DNA of 6,022 nt from assembly GCA_018678395.1 (NCBI GenBank), contig JAHHMJ010000190.1, positions 1 to 6,022 of the forward strand, read 5' to 3'. The notes under the pieces were generated by a model. That model had not been told where the DNA came from. It did not search any database and saw only the letters and a list, made by a program, of their open reading frames with translations. The position numbers and the translations under genes are program-made. The stretch comes from Gemmatimonadota bacterium. Lineage in GTDB: Bacteria > Gemmatimonadota > Gemmatimonadetes > Longimicrobiales > Gaopeijiaceae. Positions within the stretch are counted from its first letter, which is position 1; every line of letters begins with the position of its first letter. This document shows, one piece after another, positions 1-5,907 of this stretch.

Positions 1-177
1 GGGTAGGAGTGCACCCGCCCCGGCGCCGATCCCGGTCCACTTTCTTCCCATCCCTCGCTCTCGGTCCCCGGACGCGACCACCCCGCACCTTGACCCTCTC
101 CGTGCCTCTCGTCGAGCTTCCGGGACCGCCCCTCCCGAAGCCTCGATCATCACCACGAATCCGTTGAGAGAACACCC
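1..177. other. Leader upstream of asnA; no clear gene
   Basis: I find no convincing gene here. A TTGACC hexamer at 90-95 resembles a -35 box, but nothing like a -10 box lies at the right distance, so I do not call a promoter. Just before the asnA start, GAGAG at 166-170 with a 7-base gap is a modest ribosome-binding site. On the minus strand, an ATG at 51-49 opens a frame that runs off the left edge. It reads MGRKWTGIGAGAGALLP, which could be the start of a signal peptide of a divergent gene, but 17 codons are too few to decide. Confidence 0.35.
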
Positions 178-1305
178 ATGCGCGACAAAGCCGCCGACCT
201 CGCCGGACCCGGAATCAGCACCTACGAAGAGGTGGCCCGGATCCTGCCGACCGACTACGAGCCGATTCTGCCGCCCATGGAGCGGATGAAGGCCCTCTAC
301 GAGGTCAAGCGCTACATCGAGGATGGGCTGGCGGAGGCCCTGAACCTGAACCTGGTCCAGGTCCCCTTGATCGTCAGCAAGGACAGTGGGGTCAACGACA
401 TGCTCGATCGGGACGGCTCCCGGACGCCCATCGAGTTCCCCTGCGGACTCGGTCTCGAGAAGCGCATCGAGGCGCAGGTCGTCCAGGCCGCGACCAAGTG
501 GAAGCGCGTCGCCTTGAAGCAGTTCGGATGCAAGCCCGGGGAGGGCATCAACACCGACATGCGGGCCGTCCGCAAGGATTACTTCCTCGATCACGACCAC
601 AGCGCCTACGTGGACCAGTGGGACTGGGAACGGGTGATCACGGCCGAGGATCGGAACCTGGAGTACCTCAAGGACGTGGTGCGGAAGATCTGGAAGGTGA
701 TCCGGGGCGCGGGTCTGCACGCGCAGCAGCTCTTTCCGGAGCTCGCGAACGACCGGTACCCGCCGATTCCCGAGGAGCTGGAGTTCTTCCACGCGGAAGA
801 GATCCTGGCCATGTACCCGGATCTTCCGCGCAAGGAGCGCGAGACCAGGCTCATCCAGGAGCACCCCGCGGTCTTCATCATCGGAATCGGGTGGGTCCTG
901 GAGGACGGCTATCCCCACGAGATGCGCGCCGCGGACTACGACGACTGGGTCACCGACACCTCGGCCGAGACCGGCAAGCCCACGCACGGCCTCAACGGTG
1001 ACATCCTGGTCTGGAATCCCGTCACGCGTCGCCGCCACGAGCTGACGTCGATGGGCGTCCGGGTCACGAAGGAGACTCTGGTCCAGCAGATGGAGCTGGC
1101 GGGGCTCGAGGACGACCTGGCTCTGCCGTACCACCAGGCCATCCTCAACGACGAGATCCCGTTGTCGATCGGCGGGGGCATCGGCCAGGCCCGGACCTAC
1201 ATGTACCTGCTCCGGACGGCCCACCTCGGCGAGGTGACCGTCTCCGTGTGGCCGCAGCAGCTCAAGGACATCTGCGCGGAGCGCAACATCCACGTGCTGG
1301 AGTAG
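178..1305 (+). CDS. asnA: Aspartate-ammonia ligase (ammonia-dependent asparagine synthetase)
   Basis: This cytosolic enzyme makes L-asparagine from L-aspartate, free ammonia and ATP, releasing AMP and pyrophosphate. It has the class II aminoacyl-tRNA-synthetase-like fold. Family blocks are present in order: KWKR (107-110), YVDQWDWE (144-151), the ADYDDW block (252-257), GLNGDILVWNP (271-281), SMGVRV (291-296) and the glycine-rich GGGIGQAR (332-339). I see no break in the reading frame, so it should be active. At 375 residues it is longer than the E. coli enzyme (330). The excess is mainly an N-terminal stretch of roughly 40 residues before the region matching the E. coli start, plus small insertions. 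The ATG at 178 follows a modest GAGAG site; an internal start that trims the first 20-30 residues is possible. The gene stands alone and converges on the iron-sulfur gene at 1339. No amidotransferase domain is present, so it depends on ammonia and not glutamine. Identification is very secure. Confidence 0.97.
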   Translation: MRDKAADLAGPGISTYEEVARILPTDYEPILPPMERMKALYEVKRYIEDGLAEALNLNLVQVPLIVSKDSGVNDMLDRDGSRTPIEFPCGLGLEKRIEAQVVQAATKWKRVALKQFGCKPGEGINTDMRAVRKDYFLDHDHSAYVDQWDWERVITAEDRNLEYLKDVVRKIWKVIRGAGLHAQQLFPELANDRYPPIPEELEFFHAEEILAMYPDLPRKERETRLIQEHPAVFIIGIGWVLEDGYPHEMRAADYDDWVTDTSAETGKPTHGLNGDILVWNPVTRRRHELTSMGVRVTKETLVQQMELAGLEDDLALPYHQAILNDEIPLSIGGGIGQARTYMYLLRTAHLGEVTVSVWPQQLKDICAERNIHVLE

Positions 1306-1322
1306 GCGGTCGAGGACCCGCC
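1305..1322. terminator. Weak hairpin between convergent genes
   Basis: GGCGG at 1305-1309 pairs with CCGCC at 1318-1322 around an 8-base loop. It starts on the last base of the asnA stop codon and lies in the short gap before the convergent iron-sulfur gene. There is no T tract on either side, and five-base GC stems are common in such GC-rich DNA, so a terminator role is only a possibility. Confidence 0.22.
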
Positions 1323-1338
1323 GCTCCCCGCACCGCGA

Positions 1339-1989
1339 CTACTCGGCCTCGAAGCCCTGCCTCGCGTGCGAGCCGTCGCAGAACGGCTTGTTCGCCGAGT
1401 GGCCGCAGCGGCAGAGCGCCCCGCGGGCGCCGGAGCACGCTGAACCGTCCGCGGACTGGATCTCGACCGGACCTCGCATCAGGAGCGGACCGTTCCTGGC
1501 GAGCGTGATCTCGAGCACCCCGGCGTCGTCGTCTTCGGCGTCCCTCAGCTGGTTGTCGATGACGACCCCCCCATCGCTGAACCCCGCCTCGGCGTGCGCG
1601 TTGTCGCAGAACGGCTTGTTCCGGGATTGCCCGCACCGGCACAGGGCCATGCGGGTCTCTTCGATGGTTTCGCCGCTCGGGAGCGTCAATCGGACTCGGC
1701 CGGACACGTAGACGGGGCCGTCCGGCGAGATCCGAACCGTGTTGCCGGCGGGTGGAGCCTCGGCAGGGCCTCCGTCCTTCCGGCGGTACTGCAGCGCCCC
1801 GGTCGGACACCGCTCGATGACGCGGGCCAGCTCGTCCGCGGCCGCGCCTCCCGGCTCGATCCATGGACGCTTGTCGGGATCGAAGACGGACGGTAGGCCG
1901 TGCACGCACTCCGCCGCATGGATGCAGCGCTTCAGGTCGTAGTCGACCACGATGGCATCGGACTCGTACGATCGAACCTTCGGGGCCAT
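1339..1989 (-). CDS. Fer4_19 (YjdI-like) plus double CDGSH iron-sulfur protein
   Basis: This is a predicted soluble iron-sulfur protein of 216 residues with three cluster-binding modules. Residues about 14-70 match the divergent Fer4_19 domain typified by E. coli YjdI: C22, C28, the FDPDKRPWI stretch and C61 in CPTGAL. Two CDGSH domains follow. The first has C117, C119, C128 and H132, and the second has C193, C195, C204 and H208, both with the Cys3-His pattern expected to hold a 2Fe-2S cluster. The first reads CDNAH where the consensus is CDGSH; the ligands are intact. An acidic linker (DAEDDDAG, 150-157) separates them. I see no signal peptide or membrane segment. GGAG at 2000-1997, seven bases before the ATG, supports the start. 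The family's role is unsettled; electron transfer, redox sensing or cluster storage are the usual suggestions. It is a single gene, convergent with asnA and divergent from the methyltransferase gene. Confidence 0.92.
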   Translation of the reverse strand: MAPKVRSYESDAIVVDYDLKRCIHAAECVHGLPSVFDPDKRPWIEPGGAAADELARVIERCPTGALQYRRKDGGPAEAPPAGNTVRISPDGPVYVSGRVRLTLPSGETIEETRMALCRCGQSRNKPFCDNAHAEAGFSDGGVVIDNQLRDAEDDDAGVLEITLARNGPLLMRGPVEIQSADGSACSGARGALCRCGHSANKPFCDGSHARQGFEAE

Positions 1990-2103
1990 GACAGAACTCC
2001 ATCGTGCACGCGGGTAGGGACGGCTGAGTGGATGACGAGTGTAGCCCCGGAGAGAAGCGCACGGTTCCCGGCACGGTGGTCAGTCTCGCGTGTAGTGGAC
2101 CGA

Positions 2104-2125
2104 CCGCCCGAAACTCGCCGGGCGG
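2104..2125. repeat. GC hairpin in the divergent intergenic region
   Basis: A perfect 7-base inverted repeat, CCGCCCG (2104-2110) and CGGGCGG (2119-2125), surrounds an 8-base loop. It lies 38 bases before the methyltransferase ATG, between two divergent genes. It could be an operator, a leader hairpin or chance in GC-rich DNA. No T tract follows it, and no gene in this direction ends just before it, so it is not an obvious terminator. Confidence 0.35.
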
Positions 2126-2163
2126 ACGGCCGCTCGCCTCACGACCACCCACTCCACACTCCC

Positions 2164-2949
2164 ATGGGAATAGGCTCTCGCCACCTCGCCCTGCTGCTCG
2201 CCATCGTCGCGGCGGCCTGCGGCGGCCCCGGTCAGCCCTCGAACGCATCGCTCCCGGCGGGTGGTGGGTCCGCTCTCGAGACGAGCACGGACTACGTCGA
2301 GGGCCAGGCGAGCGTCGACGGCATCGGCAAGTTCTACATGGGCCGAGAGATCTCGCTCGTCATGGGCCATCTCGGGGCCGGCTGGCTCGAGCGGGAGACG
2401 CGGGTGCAGGAAGAGCGGACCGACCTGCTCCTGGGCTTTCTCTTCTCGCAGGACGCGCGGGTGGTGGCCGACATCGGCGTGGGCACCGGCTACTTCGCGC
2501 TTCCCTGGGCGCAGCGACTGGCGGACGGGCGGGTGCTGGGGGTCGATATCCAGCCGGAGATGCTCGAGATCCTCACCGCCCGAGCCGAGCAGGCCGGCCT
2601 CGCGAACGTGGAGCCGATCCTCGGCGCGATCGACGATCCGAAGCTGCCGGCGGGCGAGGTCGACGTCGTCCTGATCGTCGACGCCTATCACGAATTCTCG
2701 CACCCCCGCGAGATGATGGCCGGGATCGTGCGCGGCCTGCGCGTCGGTGGCCGACTCGTGCTCGTCGAATATCGGGGCGAAGATCCCTTCGTCCCCATCA
2801 AGGAACTGCACAAGATGACCCAGGCGCAGGCCATTCGTGAGGTCGAGGCCTCGGGCCTGCGGTGGGTCGAGACTGCGGAATTCCTCCCGCAGCAGCACGT
2901 CATGGTCTTCGAGAAGCCCGAGTCCGACGTGGGCCGCTCCGACCCCTGA
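2164..2949 (+). CDS. Exported lipoprotein class I SAM-dependent methyltransferase
   Basis: The 261-residue product begins with a lipoprotein-type signal: a short polar start with one arginine, a hydrophobic core (residues 8-18) and the lipobox-like VAAAC with C19 as the likely lipidated cysteine. After a Gly/Ser-rich tether comes a Rossmann methyltransferase domain. Motif I is DIGVGTG (103-109), the acidic end of strand 2 is D128 in LGVDIQ, motif IV is VDAYHEF (172-178), and VGGRLVLVEY (194-203) is the post-motif strand. The conserved YMGREISLVMGHLGAGWLER stretch (58-77) precedes the domain. The substrate is unknown. The ATG at 2164 was chosen because it gives a clean signal peptide; the frame stays open further upstream but encodes charged, unlikely sequence. 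No Shine-Dalgarno site is visible. A SAM enzyme outside the cytoplasm is odd because SAM is cytosolic; the signal may be an uncleaved anchor. The methyltransferase fold is secure, the location less so. Confidence 0.9.
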   Translation: MGIGSRHLALLLAIVAAACGGPGQPSNASLPAGGGSALETSTDYVEGQASVDGIGKFYMGREISLVMGHLGAGWLERETRVQEERTDLLLGFLFSQDARVVADIGVGTGYFALPWAQRLADGRVLGVDIQPEMLEILTARAEQAGLANVEPILGAIDDPKLPAGEVDVVLIVDAYHEFSHPREMMAGIVRGLRVGGRLVLVEYRGEDPFVPIKELHKMTQAQAIREVEASGLRWVETAEFLPQQHVMVFEKPESDVGRSDP

Positions 2950-2952
2950 TTC

Positions 2953-2970
2953 GCCCGGTGTGAGCCGGGC
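2953..2970. terminator. Bidirectional hairpin between convergent genes
   Basis: GCCCGG at 2953-2958 pairs perfectly with CCGGGC at 2965-2970 across a six-base loop. It begins three bases after the methyltransferase stop and sits six bases from the end of the convergent small gene. Placement fits a shared terminator for both. There is no T tract, so it would be a non-canonical or only partial intrinsic terminator. Confidence 0.5.
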
Positions 2971-2975
2971 CTCGG

Positions 2976-3209
2976 TCAGCCGACGTCGTTCTTCAGCGCC
3001 TTCACCGCCAGGGGCGTCGCCACCGCCGCCGTGGCCATCGCAGCTGCCGTCACGGCTGCACCGCGAGTCTTCAGGATCGACTTCGCCCCACGGAGGGCGA
3101 GCAGGTTCTTCGGTCCCTTGATCGGATGCCGAAGCAGGTAGGTGAGCTTCGGCGCCTTGATCATGCCCAGGAGTGTCGCGAAGCGTCCCATGGTCTTCGC
3201 CTTCTTCAT
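2976..3209 (-). CDS. Small basic hypothetical protein with Ala-rich C-terminal segment
   Basis: I do not recognise this 77-residue protein. Its first half is strongly basic, with many lysines and arginines and short hydrophobic patches (KLTYLLRHPIKGPKNLLALR, residues 21-40). Residues about 51-70 form an alanine-rich, mostly uncharged stretch that could be a weak membrane segment or an amphipathic helix, followed by a short charged tail. There is no cysteine, and no signal-peptide cleavage site is evident. It is probably a true gene: GAGGG at 3218-3214 precedes the ATG with a four-base gap, third codon positions are mostly G or C like the neighbours, and it fills the space between two convergent or tandem genes. 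It follows the porin gene on the same strand after 130 bases that contain hairpins and a possible promoter, so it is more likely separately transcribed. Membrane association through the basic helix is only a guess. Confidence 0.65.
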   Translation of the reverse strand: MKKAKTMGRFATLLGMIKAPKLTYLLRHPIKGPKNLLALRGAKSILKTRGAAVTAAAMATAAVATPLAVKALKNDVG

Positions 3210-3225
3210 GATGCCCTCGGGTTGA

Positions 3226-3235
3226 GATGCGCATC
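3226..3235. repeat. 10-base palindrome in small-gene leader
   Basis: GATGCGCATC is a perfect palindrome centred about 21 bases before the start of the 77-residue protein gene. It could be a regulator-binding half of the leader or chance; no protein can be assigned to it. Confidence 0.2.
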
Positions 3236-3252
3236 ATCCATGTGCCTATCTC

Positions 3253-3289
3253 ATTACACCGCAGTACCTTGTGCGGTTCCACGCGGTGT
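3253..3289 (-). promoter_or_regulatory. Possible promoter with operator-like GCGGT repeats
   Basis: On the minus strand TGTAAT (3258-3253) matches the -10 consensus at five of six bases and lies 43 bases before the ATG of the small gene. The -35 match is poor (TGGAAC at 3281-3276 with 17-base spacing). Between and around these elements lie three copies of one pentamer: ACCGC at 3258-3262, and its reverse complement GCGGT at 3273-3277 and 3283-3287, the last two exactly ten bases apart. ACCGCA/TGCGGT (6 bases) and ACACCGC/GCGGTGT (7 bases) form alternative inverted repeats. This resembles a repressor or activator site overlapping a promoter, but is not proved. Confidence 0.33.
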
Positions 3290-3294
3290 TCGCA

Positions 3295-3333
3295 GACGAT
3301 CGGACTCAGGGGGCTTGCGGGCTGGAGATCGTC
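3295..3333 (-). terminator. Candidate terminator hairpin after the porin gene
   Basis: GACGATC at 3295-3301 and GATCGTC at 3327-3333 form a perfect 7-base stem with a 25-base loop. It begins six bases past the porin stop on the minus strand. The loop is long and no T tract follows, so it may be only a weak terminator or a 3' stabilising structure. Confidence 0.3.
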
Positions 3334-3339
3334 CCGGAT

Positions 3340-4488
3340 TCAGAACGAGTACAGCACCGACATCTGGACGCGGCTGCTGGTCGCCTCGACGAGACCCACG
3401 TACGACGTCTGCCAATACGAGTACTCCAGGCCCACGGACAGACCTCCACCGAAGTCGTGGATCACGTTGCCCCACGTGGTGGAGTTGCGCCGGCGCGAGC
3501 CCTGGGCGAGGTCGTCGTCGTCCGGATCGTCGATGCCGAAGCCGCCATGTGCGCGCGTCGCGCCGTCGCCGAGACCGATCTGAGCCCAGCCTCCGGTCGC
3601 CGACACCCCGATCGCGCTGTCGGGCCCGATCGTGATACCCTCGCCGATGCCTCCGAAGTAGTCGTCGAGGTTGGACCCCGTCCACATCTCTCCGCTGACG
3701 CGGACTGCACCGAAGTCGGCCTCCAGGTACCCGCCCCACGACGACGACGCGATGTCGATCGAGCTGCCGGTGAACTCGTCACCCAGGTTCTCGCGACCCC
3801 GGTGCGCGTACGCTCCGAGCGAGATCGAGTGCCCGCCCGGAGAGAAGCGGAGTCCTGCGAGGCCCTCCACGGTCGGCACGCCCGAAGCCGTGCCGGTGTC
3901 GCCAGGATCGTCGCCGCCGAAGTCGTCGCCGATCGTGCGGGCGGCGGCCGCGCGCAGATCCAGGATCACGCTGCCGAGTTTCTGCACGCGCGATACGCGC
4001 ACCTGAGGTCTGCGGTAGCCGATGTTTCCGGCCCACCACGCGACCGTGTAGTTGAGCGTCGTGGGGACGAGCGGCGAAATCACGTCGGCCGTCTGGCCCG
4101 CGAGAATCTCCCAACCGGACGGCCAGACGATGTTCACCCAGGCCTGGCGGACCTGCAGGCCATTCTTGTTTTCGGCCGCTCCGGCGTAGAAATCGGCTTC
4201 CCAGAGCCCGGAGAGCTGCGCATTCCCGGCCTCGCTCCGTACGCGGAAACCCAGACGCGTCTGGCGCGCGGTCAGGTTCAAGCTCGCGTGGGGGTCCTCG
4301 ATGTCCGGAGAGACGACCCAACGGGCGAAGTTGCCGGTATTCACGAGCGCCTCGTCCCACGACGCGTCCAGCTTGACGTACCCGTACCAGGCGAGTTCGG
4401 GCGACGACTCCGATTGCGCCCGGGCGGCATGCGGGCCGCCGACGAGGGTGAGCCCGGCCACCACGAGACACACGGCGACGCGACGCAT
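3340..4488 (-). CDS. DcaP-like outer-membrane porin
   Basis: This 382-residue protein is predicted to be a beta-barrel channel in the outer membrane. A classic Sec signal peptide (two arginines, hydrophobic core, AARA before Q25) opens it. The mature part alternates aromatic and polar residues in short strands and ends in VLYSF, with the C-terminal phenylalanine used for BAM insertion. The region TRLGF (77-81), WEADFYAG (96-103), VRQAWV (113-118), LAGQTADVISPLVPTTLN (129-146) and GNIGYRRPQVR (154-164) resembles the DcaP family, whose studied member in Acinetobacter passes small anionic compounds. Two acidic stretches, around 188-198 and 320-326 (DDPDDDD), are probably surface loops. The gene follows the MFS carrier gene after only 11 bases and has its own strong ribosome-binding site, so the two are almost certainly co-transcribed. 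The porin would bring the carrier's substrate into the periplasm. The barrel assignment is secure; the family name is moderately so. Confidence 0.87.
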   Translation of the reverse strand: MRRVAVCLVVAGLTLVGGPHAARAQSESSPELAWYGYVKLDASWDEALVNTGNFARWVVSPDIEDPHASLNLTARQTRLGFRVRSEAGNAQLSGLWEADFYAGAAENKNGLQVRQAWVNIVWPSGWEILAGQTADVISPLVPTTLNYTVAWWAGNIGYRRPQVRVSRVQKLGSVILDLRAAAARTIGDDFGGDDPGDTGTASGVPTVEGLAGLRFSPGGHSISLGAYAHRGRENLGDEFTGSSIDIASSSWGGYLEADFGAVRVSGEMWTGSNLDDYFGGIGEGITIGPDSAIGVSATGGWAQIGLGDGATRAHGGFGIDDPDDDDLAQGSRRRNSTTWGNVIHDFGGGLSVGLEYSYWQTSYVGLVEATSSRVQMSVLYSF

Positions 4489-4493
4489 GAATA

Positions 4494-4500
4494 CCCCCTT
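4494..4500 (-). promoter_or_regulatory. Ribosome-binding site overlapping the upstream stop codon
   Basis: Reading the minus strand, AAGGGGG sits five bases before the porin ATG, and its first A is the last base of the carrier gene's TGA. This overlap fixes the porin start and suggests that translation of the two genes is coupled. Confidence 0.7.
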
Positions 4501-5792
4501 CAGCGGGGTCTACCGAGGCGGAGCTGCCTGACGAAGCCATGCACGCCGAACGGCTTCTCGGCCTCGTCGTGGTGGGGCGCCCGCAGCGCCCAGCCCGCGC
4601 TCGTACCCGCCAGGCACGCGACGCCACAGATGGTGAACGCGAGGGGGAAGTTGCCGAGGTCGCCGAGCCAACCGCCGAGGATCGGGAAGACGATCCCGCC
4701 GGCCCCGTAGGCCAGGAAGACCCAGGGGTAGTTGGCGCCCACCGACTCGTTGCCGAAGGCGTCCGCGGTGATGGACGGGAAGATCGCGAAGGCCCCGCCG
4801 TAGTTGAACCCGATCAGGGCGGCGGCGAGGTAGAGCAGCTCCGTCGTGCCCGCCATCTGCGTGAACAGCAGGAAGAGGACACCCTGGGACGCCGTGTTCA
4901 CGATCACCGAGCGTCGCCGCCCGAGGAGGTCGCTGAGTTCCCCCCACGCGATGCGCCCCACGCCGTTGGCGAGGGAGAAGAACACCGCCATCGCGGTGCC
5001 GGCGATGGCACTGGCTTCGACGGCGTCGATTCCGTTCGCCGTGAGTGCCTGGATCGGGTAGAGCTTCATGAGCCCGATGGCCATGAGACCGGCGCCCGCG
5101 GTGACGAAGAACGCGACGGAGATCAGGTGGAACTGCGGGGTGCGGAGCATCTCGACCGAGGTGTACTCCTCGCCCCCGGAGCCTGCGGTCTCCGGAGGGG
5201 TGAAGCCCTCGGGAAGCCAACCCACGGGCGGCATCGTCATGAAGATGGCTCCGGCGAGCACCAGGACGGCGAACGCACCGCCGTAGATCATGAACGTCGA
5301 GCCGATGCCCACGGTCTCGATCAGGTTGCCCCACGCTCCGGCGAGCTTCACCCAGCCCATGGCGCCGAAGCCGAATCCTGCGACCGCGACGCCCGTGATG
5401 AGGCCCTTGTGGTCCGGGAACCAGCGCATGCCGACGGCGATGGGGACCACATATCCGAGACCGGTGCCCGCTCCGCCGATCAGGCCGATGCCGACGAGCA
5501 CGAGCCAGAAATTCGTCCCGCCGTCGAACCCGGCGACCACGTAGCCGGCGCCGAGGACGAGGCCACCGAGTACGGCGAGGCGTCGGGGACCCCAGGTGGG
5601 CAGGCGCTTGCCGGCAAACACCATGACGAGCGCGAACATCGCGAGCCCGACCGCGAACACGACCTGGGTCTGGAGGTTGCTCCACCCCGCCTCGGTGAGG
5701 CCGGGTGTGAATACGGACCACGCGTAGAGGGCTCCGAGGCATAGTTGGATGAGGATGGCGCCTGCTATGACCGGCCAGCGGGTGGTACCCAT
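4500..5792 (-). CDS. OFA-family MFS carrier (oxalate/formate antiporter-like, YhjX-type)
   Basis: This 430-residue inner-membrane carrier has about twelve hydrophobic helices, split by a central loop near 188-222. Family marks include GALYAWSVF in helix 1, RWFPDHKGL (123-131), EMLRTPQF (214-221), NGVGRIAWGELSD (276-288) and FGNESVGANYPW (346-357). These place it in the oxalate/formate antiporter family of MFS. R280 aligns by eye with the substrate-binding Arg272 of Oxalobacter OxlT, but the position of OxlT Lys355 appears to be Y362. That resembles E. coli YhjX more than OxlT, so oxalate exchange is unlikely; a monocarboxylate such as lactate, pyruvate or formate is plausible. I chose the ATG at 5792 because helix 1 starts just after it; the frame is open to 5897 but the extra 35 residues are polar and unlike the family. 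AGGA lies 11 bases upstream, a rather long gap. It is first in an operon with the porin. Confidence 0.93.
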   Translation of the reverse strand: MGTTRWPVIAGAILIQLCLGALYAWSVFTPGLTEAGWSNLQTQVVFAVGLAMFALVMVFAGKRLPTWGPRRLAVLGGLVLGAGYVVAGFDGGTNFWLVLVGIGLIGGAGTGLGYVVPIAVGMRWFPDHKGLITGVAVAGFGFGAMGWVKLAGAWGNLIETVGIGSTFMIYGGAFAVLVLAGAIFMTMPPVGWLPEGFTPPETAGSGGEEYTSVEMLRTPQFHLISVAFFVTAGAGLMAIGLMKLYPIQALTANGIDAVEASAIAGTAMAVFFSLANGVGRIAWGELSDLLGRRRSVIVNTASQGVLFLLFTQMAGTTELLYLAAALIGFNYGGAFAIFPSITADAFGNESVGANYPWVFLAYGAGGIVFPILGGWLGDLGNFPLAFTICGVACLAGTSAGWALRAPHHDEAEKPFGVHGFVRQLRLGRPR

Positions 5793-5832
5793 GGCGTCTT
5801 GCGTCCTGGTTGGGATGTGAGTCCACGCACGA

Positions 5833-5847
5833 TCGGCGTTGCGCCGA
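5833..5847. repeat. Hairpin in the carrier gene leader
   Basis: TCGGCG (5833-5838) pairs with CGCCGA (5842-5847) around a three-base loop, 40 bases before the carrier ATG. It would fold in the 5' leader of the carrier-porin transcript if that starts further upstream. There is no T tract, so nothing marks it as an attenuator. Confidence 0.25.
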
Positions 5848-5907
5848 GAGGGGAGCGCACCCCTGTCACCGTCGCGCGGACACGCGAGGTCCACCACGCC
5901 CGCATGA

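Noticed and set aside
90..118. Sigma-70 promoter before asnA based on TTGACC
   Set aside because: No -10 box is found at 16-18 bases; the hexamer alone is not evidence.
1900..2163. Upstream extension of the methyltransferase frame
   Set aside because: The extra 88 residues overlap the divergent iron-sulfur gene and are charged, non-conserved-looking sequence; starting at 2164 gives a clean lipoprotein signal.
2080..3282. Minus-strand open frame of 400 codons opposite the methyltransferase
   Set aside because: It runs through two real genes and several intergenic signals, and its translation is His/Glu/Asp/Arg-rich shadow sequence.
3271..4710. Plus-strand open frame of 479 codons opposite the porin and the end of the carrier gene
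   Set aside because: Its translation is rich in Arg, Ala, Val and Glu with no family motif, and it is antisense to a porin with a signal peptide and a C-terminal phenylalanine. Such frames are expected opposite GC-rich genes.
4539..5744. Plus-strand open frame of 401 codons opposite the carrier gene
   Set aside because: The product is Glu/Asp/His/Arg/Gly-rich low-complexity sequence with no domain, mirroring the codon bias of the real membrane protein on the other strand.
5793..5897. 35-residue upstream extension of the carrier
   Set aside because: It is polar and arginine-rich and would push the first helix away from the terminus, unlike family members.
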